Source: Nonomuraea thailandensis
GTDB lineage: Bacteria > Actinomycetota > Actinomycetes > Streptosporangiales > Streptosporangiaceae
NCBI RefSeq assembly: GCF_024172165.1
Contig: NZ_JAMZEB010000002.1
Coordinates: forward strand, 8,592,501 to 8,656,500
Direction: 5' to 3'
Length of the DNA stretch: 64,000 nt
In this document: positions 1 through 7,629 of the stretch, piece after piece
Numbering within the stretch: position 1 is the stretch's first letter
How the letters are laid out: each line of letters starts with the position of its first letter
The notes under the pieces: model-generated
Database searches by the model: none
Told to the model about the DNA's origin: nothing
The model's input: only the letters and a program-made list of their open reading frames with translations
Position numbers and translations under genes: made by a program

Positions 1-375
1 GAGCGGTTCTCTCCGGGGAACCCGATGCAGGGCGGGCTGCTGTCGCGGGCGATGCTCATGCTGGGCGACGCGCTGATGGAGGCGGGGCGGGCGCTGGAGG
101 CCGGGCTGGTCTTCCACCGCAGCACGCAGGTGACGCGCGACGAGCTGACCAGGGCGGTGGCGCACGCCCGGCTCGGCTTCTGCCAGCAGGAGCTGGGCAG
201 GGACGACGCCGCGGACGCCGCCCTGCGCGTCTCCGCCGACCTGCTGCGCGAGCTGCCGGTGGCCGAGCCGGACCTGCTGCGTGACGTGCTGCTCGGCCGG
301 CTGAGGCTGCTGGAGAAGACGGGGCGGACGCACGACGCGAAGGCCATCGAGGCGGAGCTGCGCCGCCTGAGCTGA
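1..375 (+). CDS. C-terminal fragment of a TPR-like protein
   Basis: The reading frame is open from the first base to a TGA at 373-375, so this is the 3' end of a longer gene that begins outside the window. The visible ~124 residues are Ala/Leu/Arg-rich helices with the small/large residue spacing of tetratricopeptide hairpins (for example LGDALMEAGRALEAGLVFHR and ARLGFCQQELGRDDAADAAL). This suggests a protein-interaction solenoid, perhaps the tail of a regulator or ATPase. No catalytic motif is visible and the function cannot be named from this fragment. It converges on the hydrolase gene at 424. Confidence 0.6.
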   Translation, partial: ERFSPGNPMQGGLLSRAMLMLGDALMEAGRALEAGLVFHRSTQVTRDELTRAVAHARLGFCQQELGRDDAADAALRVSADLLRELPVAEPDLLRDVLLGRLRLLEKTGRTHDAKAIEAELRRLS

Positions 376-423
376 AGGAGAGATGTCAGCGGAAGGGCCG
401 GATGAAGGCTGCCGGTCCCGGGT

Positions 424-1284
424 TCACGAACGGAGGAAGGCCAGCAGGGCGGATGCGACCTCGTCCGGCGCCTCCTCGGCCATGTGGTGCCCGCTGTCGA
501 TCACCTGCCCGGTCACGTCCTCGGCCCACGTCCGCCAGATCGCCAGCGGATCGCCGTAGAGCTCCTCCATGTCGTCCTTGGCCGACCAGAGGAACAGGGC
601 CGGGCACGCGAGGCGCCGGCCCGCGGCGCGGTCGGCGTCGTCGGCGGCCCGGTCCACGGTCAGGCCGGCGCGGTAGTCCTCGCACATGGCGTGAACGGTG
701 GCCGGGTCGCGGATGGCCCGCAGGTAGTCCTCGTGGGCTTCGGGCCCCATCTGCCCGACCGTCCCCCCATACCACGCGTCGGGATCGGCGTTGATGACCC
801 GCTCGGCGGGTTTGGCGGTCTGCCCGAGGAAGAACCAGTGCCACCAGGCCGCGGCGAACCGCGCGTCGGCGCGGGCCAGCGCCTCGCCGATGGGGATGCC
901 GTCCATCACCACCAGGCGGGTGACCGCGGCGGGGTGGTCGGCGGCGAGGCGGTGGGCGACGTAGCAGCCGCGGTCGTGGCCCGCCACGGCGAAGCGGTCG
1001 TGCCCGAGTGCCCGCATGAGGGCCACCAGGTCACGGGCCATGGCGCGCTTGGAGTAGGGAGCGTGGTCGGGGGTGGTGCGCGGCTTGCCGGAACGCCCGT
1101 ATCCGCGCAGGTCCGGACAGACCACCGTGTGGTACGGGGCGAGGAGCGGGGCCACGCGATGCCAGGTCGCGTGCGTGCGGGGGTGACCGTGCAGGAGCAG
1201 GAGCGGGCTGCCGGAGCCGCCGTGCCGGACGAACAGCTCCGTCTCGCCCACGTCGATCATGCCGGTCTGGAAGTCGTCGAACAT
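424..1284 (-). CDS. alpha/beta hydrolase, haloacetate dehalogenase / epoxide hydrolase type
   Basis: 286 aa alpha/beta-hydrolase fold. The oxyanion HGHP motif lies near residue 32. The nucleophile elbow reads GHDRG with Asp104, so the nucleophile is Asp as in dehalogenases and epoxide hydrolases, not the Ser of esterases. The catalytic His lies in SGHH near residue 263. The DLRGYGRSGKP segment after strand 4 is typical of fluoroacetate dehalogenase relatives, but the second substrate-carboxylate Arg of that enzyme is Tyr108 here, so the substrate is uncertain. The ATG at 1284 was chosen because the fold starts just after it and a G-rich ribosome site precedes it; upstream frame is non-coding in character. 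It is the last gene of the 7512-424 operon, 38 bases after the acyl-CoA synthetase. Confidence 0.85.
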   Translation of the reverse strand: MFDDFQTGMIDVGETELFVRHGGSGSPLLLLHGHPRTHATWHRVAPLLAPYHTVVCPDLRGYGRSGKPRTTPDHAPYSKRAMARDLVALMRALGHDRFAVAGHDRGCYVAHRLAADHPAAVTRLVVMDGIPIGEALARADARFAAAWWHWFFLGQTAKPAERVINADPDAWYGGTVGQMGPEAHEDYLRAIRDPATVHAMCEDYRAGLTVDRAADDADRAAGRRLACPALFLWSAKDDMEELYGDPLAIWRTWAEDVTGQVIDSGHHMAEEAPDEVASALLAFLRS

Positions 1285-1322
1285 CCGCCCGCCCCTACCC
1301 GGGCGGATGTCGATCAACCAGG

Positions 1323-2909
1323 TCAGCCCTCCGCCTGCTCCGCCGTCTCCCTGGCCCACCGGTAGTCGGCCTTCCCGGCCGGCGAGCGCACCATCTCGGC
1401 CACGAACGCGTACGTCCGCGGCACCTTGTACCCGGACAGCAGCTTCCTGCAGTGCGCGTCCAGCTCGGCGGAGGTGAGCTCGACCCCGGGCCGCGGCTCG
1501 ATCACGGCCGCCACCCTGCTCCCCCAGCGCTCGTCCGGCACCCCGGTCACCACCGCGTCGAACACCGACGGATGCCCCTTGAGCACCGCCTCGACCTCCT
1601 CGGGGAACACCTTCTCCCCGCCGGTGTTGATGCACTGCGAGCCACGCCCGAAGACGTTCACGGTGCCGTCGGGGTCCACGGTGGCGAGGTCACCGGTGAG
1701 CAGCCACCGGTTGCCGTCCTCGTCCGTGACGAACGTGCGGGAGGTCTTGGCCGGGTCGTTGTAGTAGCCGAACGCCACCCGCCCCGACCTGGCGACCGTG
1801 CCGAGCTGCCCGGAGCCGGGCTCGACGGGCCGGCCCTTCTCGTCCAGCACGGCCAGCTTGACGACGGAGTTCGGCTGGTAGCGCAGGCCCTTCTCGGGTG
1901 AGGAGCCGGCCAGGCCGGAGGCGGTGTAGCCGGACTCGGTGGAGCCGAAGCTGTCGATGATCATGGCGTTCGGCAGCAGCTCCTGGAGGCGGTCGCGGAC
2001 GGCGCCGCTCAGGATCGCCCCGGTGGAGCTGATCGCGAACAGCGAGGAGACGTCGTGCTCGCCGCCCTCCAGGGCCTCGGCCAGCGGCCTGGCCATGGCG
2101 TCGCCGGTGATGCTGATGGTGTTCACGCGCTCCCGGCCGACCGCCCGCCACACCGCGCCGGCGTCGAACTTGCGCACGAACACGATGGTCGAGCCCATCC
2201 ACCAGGTCAGGAACATGGCCATCTGCGCGGCCCCGTGCATGAGCGGCGAGGCGGCCAGCATCACCATGGGGTTCGCCTTGACGGCCTCGTCGATGACCTC
2301 CTGCGGGGTGGCGCGCGGGGCGCCGTACGGGTTGCCGCCGCCGAAGCCCATGAACAGGTCCTCGACGTGCCACATCGCGCCCTTGGGCATGCCGGTGGTG
2401 CCGCCGGTGTAGATGATGTACACGTCCTGACCTGAGCGCGGCTCGAAGCCCCGCTCCGGCTTGCCGCGCTCCAGCGCCGCCCCGTACGGCACCGCCGACC
2501 CGATCGCCGGCGCGCCGCCCGCGACGATGAGGTGCTCCAGCAGCGGCGCCTGGTCCAGCACGGCGCTCACCCTGGGCTCGAACTCCACGTCGTAGATCAG
2601 CGCCCGGATGTCGGAGTCCCGGTAGAGGTAGAGCAGCTCGGCCTCGACGTACCGGTAGTTCACGTTGATCGGGACGGCCCGGATCTTGAGCGCGGCGAGC
2701 ATGCCGGCGACGTACTCGATGCCGTTGTAGAGGTGCAGGCCGACGTGCTGGCCGGGCTGGATCCCGAGGCCGAGCAGGTAGTGGGCGAGCCGGTTCGACT
2801 CGGCCTCCAGCTCGGCGTAGGTGCGGCGTTCCTGGCCGCAGACGACGGCCGTCCGTTCCCCGATCGTGTCCGCGAGCCCTTCGAACAGGTCAGCGTGGTT
2901 GAACTCCAT
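1323..2909 (-). CDS. acyl-CoA synthetase, FadD19-like
   Basis: 528 aa ATP/AMP-forming acyl-CoA synthetase of the ANL superfamily. It carries the P-loop YTGGTTGMPKG (residues 167-177), a C-terminal LLTGDLATVDPDG hinge region and the A10 lysine in SPAGKADYRW near the C terminus. The N-terminal part (TYAELEAESNRLAHYL, INVNYRYVEAEL) resembles the mycobacterial steroid side-chain CoA ligase FadD19, so a C24-C27 steroid acid is the inferred substrate. The start ATG overlaps the TGA of the thiolase gene upstream (TGATG), implying translational coupling within the operon. Confidence 0.87.
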   Translation of the reverse strand: MEFNHADLFEGLADTIGERTAVVCGQERRTYAELEAESNRLAHYLLGLGIQPGQHVGLHLYNGIEYVAGMLAALKIRAVPINVNYRYVEAELLYLYRDSDIRALIYDVEFEPRVSAVLDQAPLLEHLIVAGGAPAIGSAVPYGAALERGKPERGFEPRSGQDVYIIYTGGTTGMPKGAMWHVEDLFMGFGGGNPYGAPRATPQEVIDEAVKANPMVMLAASPLMHGAAQMAMFLTWWMGSTIVFVRKFDAGAVWRAVGRERVNTISITGDAMARPLAEALEGGEHDVSSLFAISSTGAILSGAVRDRLQELLPNAMIIDSFGSTESGYTASGLAGSSPEKGLRYQPNSVVKLAVLDEKGRPVEPGSGQLGTVARSGRVAFGYYNDPAKTSRTFVTDEDGNRWLLTGDLATVDPDGTVNVFGRGSQCINTGGEKVFPEEVEAVLKGHPSVFDAVVTGVPDERWGSRVAAVIEPRPGVELTSAELDAHCRKLLSGYKVPRTYAFVAEMVRSPAGKADYRWARETAEQAEG

Positions 2910-4063
2910 CAGGGTCTCTCCCGTCCGACGATCCACATCGCGAAGAACTGGGCTCCCCCGCCGTAGGCGTGGCCGAGCGCCGTACGGGCGCCGTCCACCT
3001 GGTGCTCGCCCGCCATGCCGCGCACCTGCAGCGCGGCCTCGGCGAACCTGATCAGCCCCGACGCCCCGATCGGGTTGCTGGACAACACCCCGCCGGAGGC
3101 GTTCCACGGGGTGTCGCCGTCGAGCGCGGTGGCGCCCGATTCTGTGAGCTTCCAACCCTCACCTTCCGCCGCGAACCCCAGGTTCTCCAGCCACATCGGC
3201 TCGTACCAGGAGAACGGCACGTACACCTCGGCCACGTCGATCTGCCGCCGCGGGTCGGCGATGCCGGCCTGACGGTAGACGTCGGCGGCGCAGTCCTTGC
3301 CCGCCTGCGGGCTGACCGTGTCGCGGCCGGCCCGGAAGATCGGCTCGGAGCGCATGGCGGTCCCGTGCACCCAGGCGGGCGTGCCGGTGACGGCCGACTC
3401 CGACGACAGCACCATCGCGCAGGCGCCGTCGCTGGACGGGCAGGTCTCCAGGTAGCGGATAGGCTCCCAGAGCATGGGCGTGGACTCGACCATCTTCTGG
3501 TCGATGCCGGGGATCTTGAGGTGCGCGTACGGGTTCTTCAGCGCGTTCAGCCGGTCCTTGACCGCCACCAGGGTGCCGATGTGGCCGGGGGCGCCGGACC
3601 TGCGCATGTACTCGCGGATGTGCGGCGCGAAGTAGCCGCCGGCGCCCACGACCAGCGACGCGCTGAACGGCAGGTGGGTGGACAGCGCCCAGGTGGCGTT
3701 GGACTCCGACTGCTTCTCGAACGCGACGACCAGCACCCGCTCGTGCACGCCGCCCTGGATGAGGGAGGCGCCCACGAGCGCCGTGGAGCCGCCGACGCTG
3801 CCCGCCGTGTGCACGCGCATCATCGGCTTGCCCGCCGCGCCGAGCGCGTCCGCCAGGTACGCCTCCGGCATCATCACGCCCTCGAACAGGTCGGGCGCCT
3901 TGCCGATCACCACGGCGTCGATGTCCTTGAACGTCAGCCCGGCGTCCTCCAGCGCGCGCAGCGCCGCCTCACGCACCAGGCCGGCGATCGAGACGTCCCT
4001 GCGCTTGGTCGTGTAGTGCGTCTGGCCGACGCCGATGACCGCACACCGGTTACCCATGGTCAT
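2909..4063 (-). CDS. thiolase-fold lipid-transfer/aldolase protein, Ltp3-like
   Basis: 384 aa thiolase superfamily member. Seen: GVGQTHY at the N terminus, NASGGVLSSNPIGASGLIR at 321-339 and GHAYGGGAQ near 364. The loop that carries the nucleophilic Cys in SCP-x thiolases (CSTGSTAL) reads SVGGSTAL here, giving Ser89 instead of Cys; the usual catalytic His of the ELHD-type motif is Tyr281 (AEVYVPF). That pattern fits the Ltp2-type steroid aldolases, which use a thiolase fold with a DUF35 partner to cleave a C-C bond by retro-aldol chemistry. Size and neighbours match mycobacterial Ltp3 (Rv3523). Start ATG overlaps the preceding stop (ATGA). Confidence 0.85.
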   Translation of the reverse strand: MTMGNRCAVIGVGQTHYTTKRRDVSIAGLVREAALRALEDAGLTFKDIDAVVIGKAPDLFEGVMMPEAYLADALGAAGKPMMRVHTAGSVGGSTALVGASLIQGGVHERVLVVAFEKQSESNATWALSTHLPFSASLVVGAGGYFAPHIREYMRRSGAPGHIGTLVAVKDRLNALKNPYAHLKIPGIDQKMVESTPMLWEPIRYLETCPSSDGACAMVLSSESAVTGTPAWVHGTAMRSEPIFRAGRDTVSPQAGKDCAADVYRQAGIADPRRQIDVAEVYVPFSWYEPMWLENLGFAAEGEGWKLTESGATALDGDTPWNASGGVLSSNPIGASGLIRFAEAALQVRGMAGEHQVDGARTALGHAYGGGAQFFAMWIVGRERP

Positions 4064-5082
4064 GCCTCCAGGACGGTCACGAGGTTCTGCTGCAGGCAGG
4101 GGCCGCCGGCGGCGTGCCCGACCGTGCGGCTCGCCGTCCCGTCGTGGATGCGGCGCGCGGCCTCGCCGATGCGGATGAGGCCGGCGGCCATGACGGGGTT
4201 GGCGGCCAGCGGGCCGCCCGACGGGTTGATCACGGTGTCGCCGCCCAGCTCCAGGGCCTGGCGCAGGATGACCTCCTCGTGCGGGAACTGCGCGTGCAGC
4301 TCGGCCACCTCGACGGGCCCCTTGCCGACGCCGGCGGCGCGGGCGGCGTCGGCCGCGGACGCCGATCGGGCCAGGTCGCGCATGCCGAGGTAGTGCGGCT
4401 CGGTGCGGTGCGCGATGCCCCTGATGTAGGCGGGGTTCGGGTGCAGCCGGGCGGCGAGGTCGCCGGTCGCGAGCACGATCGCCGCCGCGCCGTCCGTGAT
4501 GGGCGGCACGTCCGCCTTCCTGAGCGGCTGTACGGCGTAGTCCTCAGAAGGAGCGGGGTCGGGCAGGTCGAGCGCGTACGGGTTGCTCCGCCCGTCGGCC
4601 CGGCTGCGCCGTACGATCTCGTCCAGTTCCTGCCGTTCGGCGCCCACCGCGGCGGCCTGGAGCGCGGCGTAGGAGAGCTGGTCGAGGCCGAGCGGGGCCA
4701 GGTAGTACGGGTCGAGCTGGAGCGTCATGATCGTCCGCAGGTCGCCGAGCGACGACTTGCCGAAGCCGTAGACCAGGGCGGAGTCGATGTCGCCGTGCTG
4801 GAGCCGCACCCACGCCTCGTACAGGGCCCAGGCGCCGTCCATCTCGACGTGACTCTCGGAGATCGGCGGCCAGGCGGCCAGCGCGTCGAGCGCCGACACG
4901 AACGAGAACGGCGCGCCCGCCAGGTAGTCGCAGCTCCCCGAGCAGGTGAAGCCGAAGCGCTTGAGCCCGGTCAGCTCCTTGACCTCGCTGATCACGGGGT
5001 GGATCAGCTCGTGCTCGCTCAGGCCGGTGTCGTGATCGGTGTGCCGCGTCTGCGCGAACGCGACGATCGCCACGTCTCTCAT
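4060..5082 (-). CDS. thiolase-fold protein, Ltp4-like
   Basis: 340 aa thiolase-fold protein, shorter than catalytic thiolases. NPSGGPLAANPVMAAGLIR (288-306) and the His-containing AELHAQFPHEE (260-270) are conserved. The expected Cys nucleophile loop reads HVEMDGAWALYEAW (78-91) with no Cys; Cys46 and Cys51 lie in an earlier strand. Lying between a DUF35 gene and the Ltp3-like gene, it reproduces the Rv3521-Rv3522-Rv3523 order of the mycobacterial KstR regulon, so it probably forms a complex acting on steroid side-chain CoA thioesters. ATG at 5082 was chosen because the family N terminus MRDVAIVAFAQTR starts there and it overlaps the DUF35 stop (ATGA). Confidence 0.82.
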   Translation of the reverse strand: MRDVAIVAFAQTRHTDHDTGLSEHELIHPVISEVKELTGLKRFGFTCSGSCDYLAGAPFSFVSALDALAAWPPISESHVEMDGAWALYEAWVRLQHGDIDSALVYGFGKSSLGDLRTIMTLQLDPYYLAPLGLDQLSYAALQAAAVGAERQELDEIVRRSRADGRSNPYALDLPDPAPSEDYAVQPLRKADVPPITDGAAAIVLATGDLAARLHPNPAYIRGIAHRTEPHYLGMRDLARSASAADAARAAGVGKGPVEVAELHAQFPHEEVILRQALELGGDTVINPSGGPLAANPVMAAGLIRIGEAARRIHDGTASRTVGHAAGGPCLQQNLVTVLEA

Positions 5083-5978
5083 GCCAGCTCCACATCGGGC
5101 TCGCCGGTGGGGGCGAACCAGCGGATGTTCGCCATGGACGCCGTGCGCTCGCTCTCGGGGACCCAGACGGCCCGGACCCGCATGCCCTGGCGCACCTCGT
5201 GCGCGGGCACGTCCCCGATGAGCGCGATCATGGGGATGTCCGCGCCGTCGAGCAGGATGTACGCCGACACGAACGGCACCTGGGGAGCCCGGGGGGCGGG
5301 CAGGTTGTTGATGGCGAAGGTGGTGATCGTGCCGGTGTCGGGGAGTTCGAGCGTGTCGGGGAGGGTGTTGCCGCATTCGGGGCAGGCCAGCCGGAGCGGG
5401 ACGTACACCTTCTCGCACTGCTCGCAGCGGCTGCCGAGCAGGACGCCGCGCTCGACGCCCTCCAGGAAGACGCGCAGCGCGCCGCCGGCCTGGAGGCGGT
5501 ACTCGGCGCGCACGCTGGACACGATCTTCGTGACCTCGGGGGCGAAGTGGGAGATGTCGGTGATGTGGCCGGTGGGCTGGTCCCGCCAGACCGGCCAGAC
5601 CCGGGCGCCCGTCTCCAGGGCCTTGGCGTTGTCGGCGGCCACGGCGTGCAGGAGGTCGCTGTCCGCGCCGTCGAGGCGGATCAGGGCCCAGGCGAAGGGG
5701 CGGTCCAGGGGGTGGGCGTCGAGCGGCTCGTCCACCCAGGCCCAGGTGGTGATCGTGCCGGCGGGGCCGACCTCGACGTACTCACCGGTCACCGGCTCGC
5801 CGGTCGCGGGGTCGTACTCCAGCGGGGGGACGAGCACCCGCCCCTCCGCCGTCCGCACCCCGACGAGGCGGCGGGCGCGCAGCTCGCTGAGGAACCGGCC
5901 GATGACCGGCCCGGTCGTACGCGTGTAGCCGCCGGGGAACTCCAGGACGTGCTGAGCTACCAGCGGATCAGATGGCAC
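5079..5978 (-). CDS. double DUF35 OB-fold protein, Rv3521-like
   Basis: 299 aa with two consecutive DUF35 modules (rubredoxin-like zinc ribbon plus OB fold). The C-terminal module keeps four zinc ligands Cys185, Cys188, Cys199 and Cys202 (RCEQCEKVYVPLRLACPECG). The N-terminal module has the same spacing around residues 41-60 but no cysteines, so its zinc site is lost. DUF35 proteins bind acyl-CoA and partner thiolase-like or MaoC-like subunits in steroid side-chain breakdown; the two Ltp-like genes that follow with overlaps are the likely partners. It overlaps the upstream acyl-CoA synthetase by 11 bases. Confidence 0.83.
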   Translation of the reverse strand: MPSDPLVAQHVLEFPGGYTRTTGPVIGRFLSELRARRLVGVRTAEGRVLVPPLEYDPATGEPVTGEYVEVGPAGTITTWAWVDEPLDAHPLDRPFAWALIRLDGADSDLLHAVAADNAKALETGARVWPVWRDQPTGHITDISHFAPEVTKIVSSVRAEYRLQAGGALRVFLEGVERGVLLGSRCEQCEKVYVPLRLACPECGNTLPDTLELPDTGTITTFAINNLPAPRAPQVPFVSAYILLDGADIPMIALIGDVPAHEVRQGMRVRAVWVPESERTASMANIRWFAPTGEPDVELA

Positions 5979-7512
5979 GGTCGTGTCCCTCCCAGTACGG
6001 GGCGCGGAGCTTGCGTTTGAGCAGCTTGCCGTTCGGCTCGCGGGGCATCTCGGCGATGAAGTCGATGCTCTTGGGCCACTTCATCCTGGCCAGCCGGCCC
6101 TCCAGGGAGGCCAGCAGCTCGGCGGCCAGCTCCGGGCCCGGCTCGATGCCGGGGGCGGGCTCGACGACGGCCTTGACCTGCTCGCCCCACTCCTCGTCCG
6201 GGATGCCGAACACGGCCACGTCGGCCACCTTCGGGTGGACCATGAGCTCGTTCTCGATCTCCGCGGGGTAGATGTTCGTCCCGCCCGAGATGATCATGTC
6301 GGCCTTGCGGTCGCAGAGGAAGAGGAAGCCGTCCTCGTCCAGGTAACCGATGTCGCCGACGGTGAAGTGGTCCTTGAGGCGGTTCGCGGCCGTCTTGGCG
6401 GGGTCGCCCTTGTACTCGAACTGGACGCCCATCATCTTCATGTAGATGGTGCCGGGGGTGCCGGTCGGCACGGGCTCGCCCTGCTCGTCGGTGATGAGCA
6501 GCTCGCTGATCGGCCAGGCCTTGCCGACGGTGCCGGGATGGGCCTTCCAGTCCTCGGGCGTGGCGAGGGTGCCGCCGCCCTCGGTGGCCGCGTAGTACTC
6601 GTACACGCAGTCGCCCCACCATTCGAGCATCGCCCATTTGACCGGGACGGGACAGGGGGCGGCGGCGTGGATCATCCACCGCAGCGACGACAGGTCGTAC
6701 TTTTTCCTGACCTGCTCCGGCAGCGCGAGCAGCCGCTTGAAGTGGGTCGGGACCATGTGGGAGTTCGTGACCCGGTGGCGTTCGCAGAGCGCCAGCATCT
6801 CCTCGGCGTCCCACCTGTCCATGTAGACGAGCGTGTGGCCCAGGTGCAGGGCCGTCCCGCCGAACTGGGTGACCGCCGTGTGGTAGCTCGGGGAGGTGAC
6901 CAGGTGGGCGTTCGGGCGACCGGGGGTGATGCCGAACAGCCCGAGCAGGAACGTCATGAGCTCGGCGGAGTCGTCCGGATCCAGGCCGCTGAGCGGTCTT
7001 CTGACGCCCTTGGGCTTGCCGGTGGTGCCCGAGGTGTAGTGCATGGTGGCGCCGGCGGTGCGGTCGGCGGGCGCGGTGTCCGGCTGCCCGCCGGTCAGCT
7101 CGCTCGCCGCCCTGAACCCGTCGCCCTCCCCCAGCAGGAAGCGGCGCTCGGGCGCGATGGCCTCCGCGCCCCTGGCGCCCTCCGCGGCGAAGCGGGGATG
7201 CACGAAGAACGCCTTGGCCTCGCTGTCGGTGACGATGTAGGCGATCTCGGGCCCGGTCAGGTGCCAGTTGATCGGCGTGTAGTACCAGCCGGCCTGAAGG
7301 GCGGCCAGGTAGAGGACGAGCCCGTCGGCGCCGTTCGGGACCAGACCGCAGATGCCGTCGCCGGGCCGCAGGCCCAGTTCGCGAAGGCCGTGCACGAGCC
7401 GGTTGGAGCGGGCCAGCAGATCGCCCGCGCGGTGCTGGGTGCCATCGGGGTCCACGGCCGCGATCCACTCGGGATCCGCCTGCGCGAGCCTCCAGAAGCC
7501 GAGTGTGCCCAT
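5968..7512 (-). CDS. acyl-CoA synthetase (FadD family), first gene of lipid operon
   Basis: 514 aa ANL-superfamily CoA ligase. The P-loop YTSGTTGKPKG spans 159-169, YEYYAATEGGG is the A5 motif, VGDIGYLDEDGFLFLCDR the A7/A8 region, and the catalytic lysine sits in EPNGKLLKRKL (about Lys496). It is close in sequence to the FadD at 25620 (shared INWH, YEYY, NIYPAEIE segments). A GAGGAGA ribosome site precedes the ATG. It is the promoter-proximal gene of the operon that runs to 424 and faces the enoyl-CoA hydratase gene across a 117-base spacer containing two palindromic operators. Confidence 0.88.
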   Translation of the reverse strand: MGTLGFWRLAQADPEWIAAVDPDGTQHRAGDLLARSNRLVHGLRELGLRPGDGICGLVPNGADGLVLYLAALQAGWYYTPINWHLTGPEIAYIVTDSEAKAFFVHPRFAAEGARGAEAIAPERRFLLGEGDGFRAASELTGGQPDTAPADRTAGATMHYTSGTTGKPKGVRRPLSGLDPDDSAELMTFLLGLFGITPGRPNAHLVTSPSYHTAVTQFGGTALHLGHTLVYMDRWDAEEMLALCERHRVTNSHMVPTHFKRLLALPEQVRKKYDLSSLRWMIHAAAPCPVPVKWAMLEWWGDCVYEYYAATEGGGTLATPEDWKAHPGTVGKAWPISELLITDEQGEPVPTGTPGTIYMKMMGVQFEYKGDPAKTAANRLKDHFTVGDIGYLDEDGFLFLCDRKADMIISGGTNIYPAEIENELMVHPKVADVAVFGIPDEEWGEQVKAVVEPAPGIEPGPELAAELLASLEGRLARMKWPKSIDFIAEMPREPNGKLLKRKLRAPYWEGHDRAI

Positions 7513-7540
7513 CTGATCTCCTCAGCGCGGGAGTGAGCAA

Positions 7541-7560
7541 AACAGGAACCTGTTCTCGTT
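7541..7560. promoter_or_regulatory. palindromic operator, KstR-like core
   Basis: The 20-base dyad AACnnGAACnnGTTCnnGTT pairs 14 of 16 specified positions or better and contains the AACnnGTT core of the mycobacterial KstR site. It lies 28 bases upstream of the acyl-CoA synthetase start in the divergent spacer. A TetR-family repressor is the likely ligand (inference). Confidence 0.6.
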
Positions 7561-7594
7561 TGCTGGTCGGAGCGTATCCTGGGCCCATCTTCGT

Positions 7595-7608
7595 AGCAAG
7601 CGCTTGAT
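7595..7608. promoter_or_regulatory. KstR2-type operator
   Basis: AGCAAGCGCTTGAT matches the published KstR2 consensus AnCAAGnnCTTGnT at every specified base. It lies 22 bases before the GTG of the enoyl-CoA hydratase. KstR2 is the TetR repressor of the ring C/D (HIP) steroid genes in mycobacteria; no kstR2 gene is in the window, so the cognate regulator would be elsewhere. Confidence 0.6.
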
Positions 7609-7629
7609 CTAGTCACTCCGGAGGCGTCC

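Noticed and set aside
5083..5418. An extended N terminus for the Ltp4-like protein
   Set aside because: The upstream frame overlaps the DUF35 coding sequence and is Arg/His/Pro-rich; the family N terminus starts at 5082 with an ATGA overlap.
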